A stretch of 53,408 bases of DNA from Variovorax sp. WDL1 (GTDB lineage: Bacteria > Pseudomonadota > Gammaproteobacteria > Burkholderiales > Burkholderiaceae_C): NCBI RefSeq assembly GCF_001541225.1, contig NZ_LMTS01000203.1, forward strand, positions 277 to 53,684. The letters run 5' to 3'. The notes under the pieces were generated by a model. The model saw only the letters and a program-made list of their open reading frames with translations. It was not told the origin of the DNA and ran no database searches. The position numbers were made by a program, and so were the translations under genes. Shown piece by piece: positions 50,513 to 53,408 of this stretch. The stretch's first letter is position 1. Every line of letters starts with the position of its first letter.

Positions 50513-50536
50513 GAAGGTGTGAACGCGCGGCCGCGC

Positions 50537-52339
50537 TCAGAGCTCCGCACCCTCCACCAGAAAGCGCACGCGCCGCACGCCCTGCCATTCGTCCGCATCC
50601 AGCCTGAAGGCGATCACGACGCGCGGCGGCAGCGGGGTGGTGTGGCCGAACCAGATGCCGTCCACCGGCTGGCCCTTGTGCCGCAGCTTGAGCGCGAGAT
50701 GCTTCTCGCCCACCAGCCGCTGCGAGATGACCTCCACCTCCTCGCTGAAGGTGGGCGGCGCGAAGCCCTGGCCCCAGACCTCGCGGTGCAGCGTGTCGAC
50801 CAGGTCCACCCGCAGGTACTCGCGCGCGAGGGGGCCGTCGGTGTCGAGGCGGCGCATCAGCGCGGCCGCATCGAGCCACTCGGCGGCGACCTGCGCGAGC
50901 GCACGTTCGAAGGTCTCGAAGTGTTCCCGGGCCACGGTGCAGCCGGCCGCCATCGCATGGCCGCCGAAGCGCAGCAGCACGCCGGGATGACGCTTGGCCA
51001 CCAGGTCCAGTGCGTCGCGCAGGTGGAAGCCGGGGATCGACCGGCCCGAGCCCTTGAGCTCGTGTTCCTTGCCCGGCGCGCCGCTGGCGGCGAAGACGAA
51101 GGTGGGCCGGTGGTAGCGGTCCTTGATGCGCGAGGCCACGATGCCGACCACCCCTTCGTGGAACTCGGCGTCGAAGACGCTGATCGCTGCGGCTGGCGTC
51201 TCGCTGCCGTCCTCTTCGAACAGCGACTCTGCCAGCAGCAGCGCCTGCTCGCGCATGCCGCCTTCGATGTCGCGCCGCTCGCGGTTGATGCCATCGAGCA
51301 GGCGCGCCAGCTCCTCGGCGCGGGCGCTGTCGTCGGTCGTCAGGCATTCGATGCCCAGCGTCATGTCGGCCAGGCGCCCGGCCGCGTTGATGCGCGGCCC
51401 CAGTGCAAAGCCGAAGTCGAAGGTGGTCGCTGCCGCCGCATTGCGCCCTGCGGCCTTGAACAGGGCGGCCAGGCCGGCGGGCATGGCGCCCGCGCGAATG
51501 CGGCGCAGACCTTGGGCGACCAGGCGGCGGTTGTTGGCATCGAGCCTCACCACGTCGGCCACCGTGCCGAGGGCGACCAAGGGCAACAAGGCGTCGAGCT
51601 TCGGTTGCAATCTGCTGGCCCCCCGGCTAGCCACTTCGTGTGCTTCGCTACCCCCCGAGGGGGAGGCTCGGCCGCCTTGGGGCGGCCCGGCGGCGGCCGG
51701 CAAGTCGAACACGCCACGCGCGCGCAGTTCAGAACGCAGCGCCAGCAGCACGTAGAACATCACGCCGACGCCGGCGATGCTCTTGCTGTCGAAGCCGCAG
51801 TCGGGCTGGTTGGGGTTCACCAGCACGTCGGCCGCGGGCAGCGCCGGGCCGGGCAGGTGGTGGTCGGTCACCAGCACCGTGAGGCCCCGTGCCTTGGCGG
51901 CGGCCACCCCTTCGACGCTGGCGATGCCGTTGTCCACCGTGATCAGCACGTCGGCGCCGGTGGCGGCCACGCGCTCGGCAATCGGCGGCGTCAGGCCATA
52001 GCCGTCGATCACGCGGTCGGGCACCAGGTAGCTCACATGCAGGGCGCCCAGCAGGCGCAGCCCTCGCAGGGCCACGGCGCAGGCGGTGGCGCCGTCGCAG
52101 TCGTAGTCGGCGACGATGCACAGGCGCTTGCCGTCGCGGATCGCATCGGCCAGCAAGACCGCGGCCGCGCGCGCGCCGTGCAGGCCATCGGGTGCGAGCA
52201 GGCGCGCCAGGCCGTCGTCCAGTTCTTCACGGGTCTGCACACCGCGCGCGGCGTAGAGGCGCGCCAGCAGCGGATGAATGCCCGCCTGCTCCAGCGCCCA
52301 GGCGCTGCGCGGCGGGATGGCGCGGGTCACGATCTTCAT
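50537..52339 (-). CDS. recJ: Single-stranded-DNA exonuclease RecJ
   Basis: 5'-3' exonuclease of 600 aa used in recombination and mismatch repair. DHH-family motifs are VADYDCDGATA, VTDHHLPGP and the second-domain LRFGGHAMAAG. At about residues 214-243 an unusual Gly/Pro/Ser-rich piece (GPPQGGRASPSGGSEAHE) interrupts the sequence between the DHH motifs and LDALLPLVALGT, coded by a GC-rich repeat (51613-51700). Reading frame is kept. The start overlaps the upstream gene's stop (TGATG). Confidence 0.95.
   Translation of the reverse strand: MKIVTRAIPPRSAWALEQAGIHPLLARLYAARGVQTREELDDGLARLLAPDGLHGARAAAVLLADAIRDGKRLCIVADYDCDGATACAVALRGLRLLGALHVSYLVPDRVIDGYGLTPPIAERVAATGADVLITVDNGIASVEGVAAAKARGLTVLVTDHHLPGPALPAADVLVNPNQPDCGFDSKSIAGVGVMFYVLLALRSELRARGVFDLPAAAGPPQGGRASPSGGSEAHEVASRGASRLQPKLDALLPLVALGTVADVVRLDANNRRLVAQGLRRIRAGAMPAGLAALFKAAGRNAAAATTFDFGFALGPRINAAGRLADMTLGIECLTTDDSARAEELARLLDGINRERRDIEGGMREQALLLAESLFEEDGSETPAAAISVFDAEFHEGVVGIVASRIKDRYHRPTFVFAASGAPGKEHELKGSGRSIPGFHLRDALDLVAKRHPGVLLRFGGHAMAAGCTVAREHFETFERALAQVAAEWLDAAALMRRLDTDGPLAREYLRVDLVDTLHREVWGQGFAPPTFSEEVEVISQRLVGEKHLALKLRHKGQPVDGIWFGHTTPLPPRVVIAFRLDADEWQGVRRVRFLVEGAEL
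51613..51700. repeat. GC-rich hairpin repeat inside recJ
   Basis: Two adjacent potential hairpins, CCCCCCGAGGGGG (about 51651-51663) and GCCGCC-TTGG-GGCGGC (51671-51686), within an 88-bp G/C block. It encodes the low-complexity insert in RecJ, and resembles the palindromes after the TctC gene at 19648-19746. Confidence 0.7.
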
Positions 52340-53307
52340 CACAGCGCCTCCAGGACGGCCGGTGCGCTGGCGCGCTGGAACAGGGACCGGGTCCACTGCG
52401 CAAGGCCGCGCTGCTGCACGCCGAAGCGCCGCGCGCCGCGGTCGCCGCAGAGCGTGAGCGTCACCTCGGCGCCTGCGTTGTAGGCGGCGAGCAGTTCGGC
52501 AACCGGCCCTTCGTCGAGCGCAGCCCAGGCCTGCGCCCAGGCCGCGCCGTCGTCGCGAAGAGCCGCCTCGCGCAGACCATCGGCCACCTGCGGCCCGGCG
52601 TCCGGCGGTGCGGCATCGGCTGGCAGCCGCCCCGTGCCGTTGAGCCAGAAGGAATTGATCGGCGGCTCGCCGCGCGCGGTGCGCTCGTCGTTGACGCGCT
52701 CGGTGTAGAGCAGCATCTGCATCTCGTTCTGCAGCCGGCGCAGCGGGCGGGCGCCGTCGGAAAGCGGCGACCATTGCGAAATGGGGTGCCCGACCGCGCG
52801 GTCGATGGAGGCCGTGGCCAGGCCGTCGAACATGCGCCCCCGCGCCAGCCAGCGGTTCGGCGTGGCCGAGGGATGCAGCGCGATGCCGTCCTCCTCGAAG
52901 TAGGGCCTGGCGATCGCCAGAAGGGCTGCCGACTCGGCCGCGTCGATGCGGATCGCGCCCGGATCTCCGAGCACCACGTCGTCGATGCCCACCAGCCAGT
53001 GGCACAGGGTGGCGATGCCCCAGCTGCTTTCCTCGCCGGCGCCATCGAGGCCGGCGCGGCGTGCTTCCAGCGCGGCCCAGGGGATCTGCCCGTCGGGTGC
53101 CGAGATGCCGAGCGCCGCGGCCAGGGCGCGTTCGTGCGGAGGGGAGAGGGTGCTTTCGTCCTGCAGGTCCTCGTGCACGAGCGCGATCCGGGAGAGCAGG
53201 CTTTCCAGCCTGGGCAGCCGCAGGCTGCGCATCGCCTCGCGGCAGGCCGGCGTGCCGCGGCCGGCGAAGGGGATGAGGAGATGGGACGACTCGGAGGCGA
53301 CAGGCAT
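52339..53307 (-). CDS. Phosphoglycerate mutase-like protein (uncharacterised)
   Basis: A 322-aa protein often annotated as cofactor-independent phosphoglycerate mutase in Burkholderiales. The conserved stretches are STLSPPHERALAAALG, HWLVGIDDV, GLATASIDRAVG and EMQMLLYTERVNDERTARGEPPINSFW (positions about 50-215). I see no clear metal-ligand set of the iPGM fold, so enzymatic activity is unproven. It is translationally coupled to recJ. The 100 bp beyond it (53308-53408) show no gene. Confidence 0.75.
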   Translation of the reverse strand: MPVASESSHLLIPFAGRGTPACREAMRSLRLPRLESLLSRIALVHEDLQDESTLSPPHERALAAALGISAPDGQIPWAALEARRAGLDGAGEESSWGIATLCHWLVGIDDVVLGDPGAIRIDAAESAALLAIARPYFEEDGIALHPSATPNRWLARGRMFDGLATASIDRAVGHPISQWSPLSDGARPLRRLQNEMQMLLYTERVNDERTARGEPPINSFWLNGTGRLPADAAPPDAGPQVADGLREAALRDDGAAWAQAWAALDEGPVAELLAAYNAGAEVTLTLCGDRGARRFGVQQRGLAQWTRSLFQRASAPAVLEAL

Positions 53308-53408
53308 GGGGCCTTATTGTCCGCGCGTCCGGGCCACGCGATCCGTTGCGGTACTACGCGAAGGGCAAACCCCTCCGTGCGACGACAGAATTCATCAGAT
53401 TCGTTGGC

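Overview
The window reads as chromosomal DNA of a high-GC betaproteobacterium in Burkholderiales, family Comamonadaceae, most likely Variovorax or a close relative. The basis is gene order (rapZ-recN-nadK/hrcA; greB-spoT-rpoZ-gmk-yicC; kinase-phosphatase-rph-rdgB-hemW), several TctC/Bug-type binding proteins, G/C-rich third codon positions, and GC-rich hairpin repeats between and inside genes. The genus is inferred by eye, without database comparison.

Layout. (1) 1-15815 is housekeeping: the 3' part of mutY, then nadK, a new 45-codon ORF, recN and rapZ in a tight minus-strand operon; divergent hrcA; tRNA(CAT) and tRNA-Arg; greB; the minus-strand set yicC-gmk-rpoZ-spoT; and a plus-strand run of Ser/Thr kinase, PP2C phosphatase, RNase PH, RdgB, HemW and a TetR regulator. 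(2) 15831-23121 holds tRNA-Ser, a secreted DUF6351-like lipoprotein, a TctC binding protein and a DctB/DctD-type pair. A good sigma-54 promoter candidate lies ahead of the lipoprotein gene, and DctD has the GAFTGA motif needed to activate sigma-54. (3) 23150-27374 is a catabolic cassette: LysR regulator, HAD hydrolase, TctC protein, a D-serine-dehydratase-like PLP/metal enzyme and RidA. (4) 27724-34158 holds a small ORF, an Lrp-type regulator divergent from an orphan acetolactate synthase large subunit, then a LysR regulator with tcuA-tcuB. (5) 34173-40176 holds a DUF1488 gene, a small methyltransferase-like membrane protein and the urease set ureA-ureJ-ureB-ureC / ureE-ureF-ureG without ureD. 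(6) 40248-44830 holds a transporter-sensor fusion (NCS1 permease, Cys-rich module, hybrid histidine kinase) overlapping a LuxR-type response regulator gene, divergent from ureA. (7) 44991-53307 holds a hypothetical protein, a NUDIX hydrolase with a split box, a Na+/solute symporter with its DUF4212 subunit, a TPR protein, small membrane proteins, recJ with an in-frame repeat, and a phosphoglycerate-mutase-like protein.

How the parts may work together. Regions 2-4 look like a set of regulated systems for scavenging and degrading organic acids and amino acids, several with a visible dyad next to the regulator gene. The least standard item is the permease-kinase fusion beside urease: a nucleobase or ureide transporter domain joined to a signalling kinase, next to genes that release ammonia from urea, the end product of purine breakdown. 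All functions come from reading motifs and neighbourhoods.
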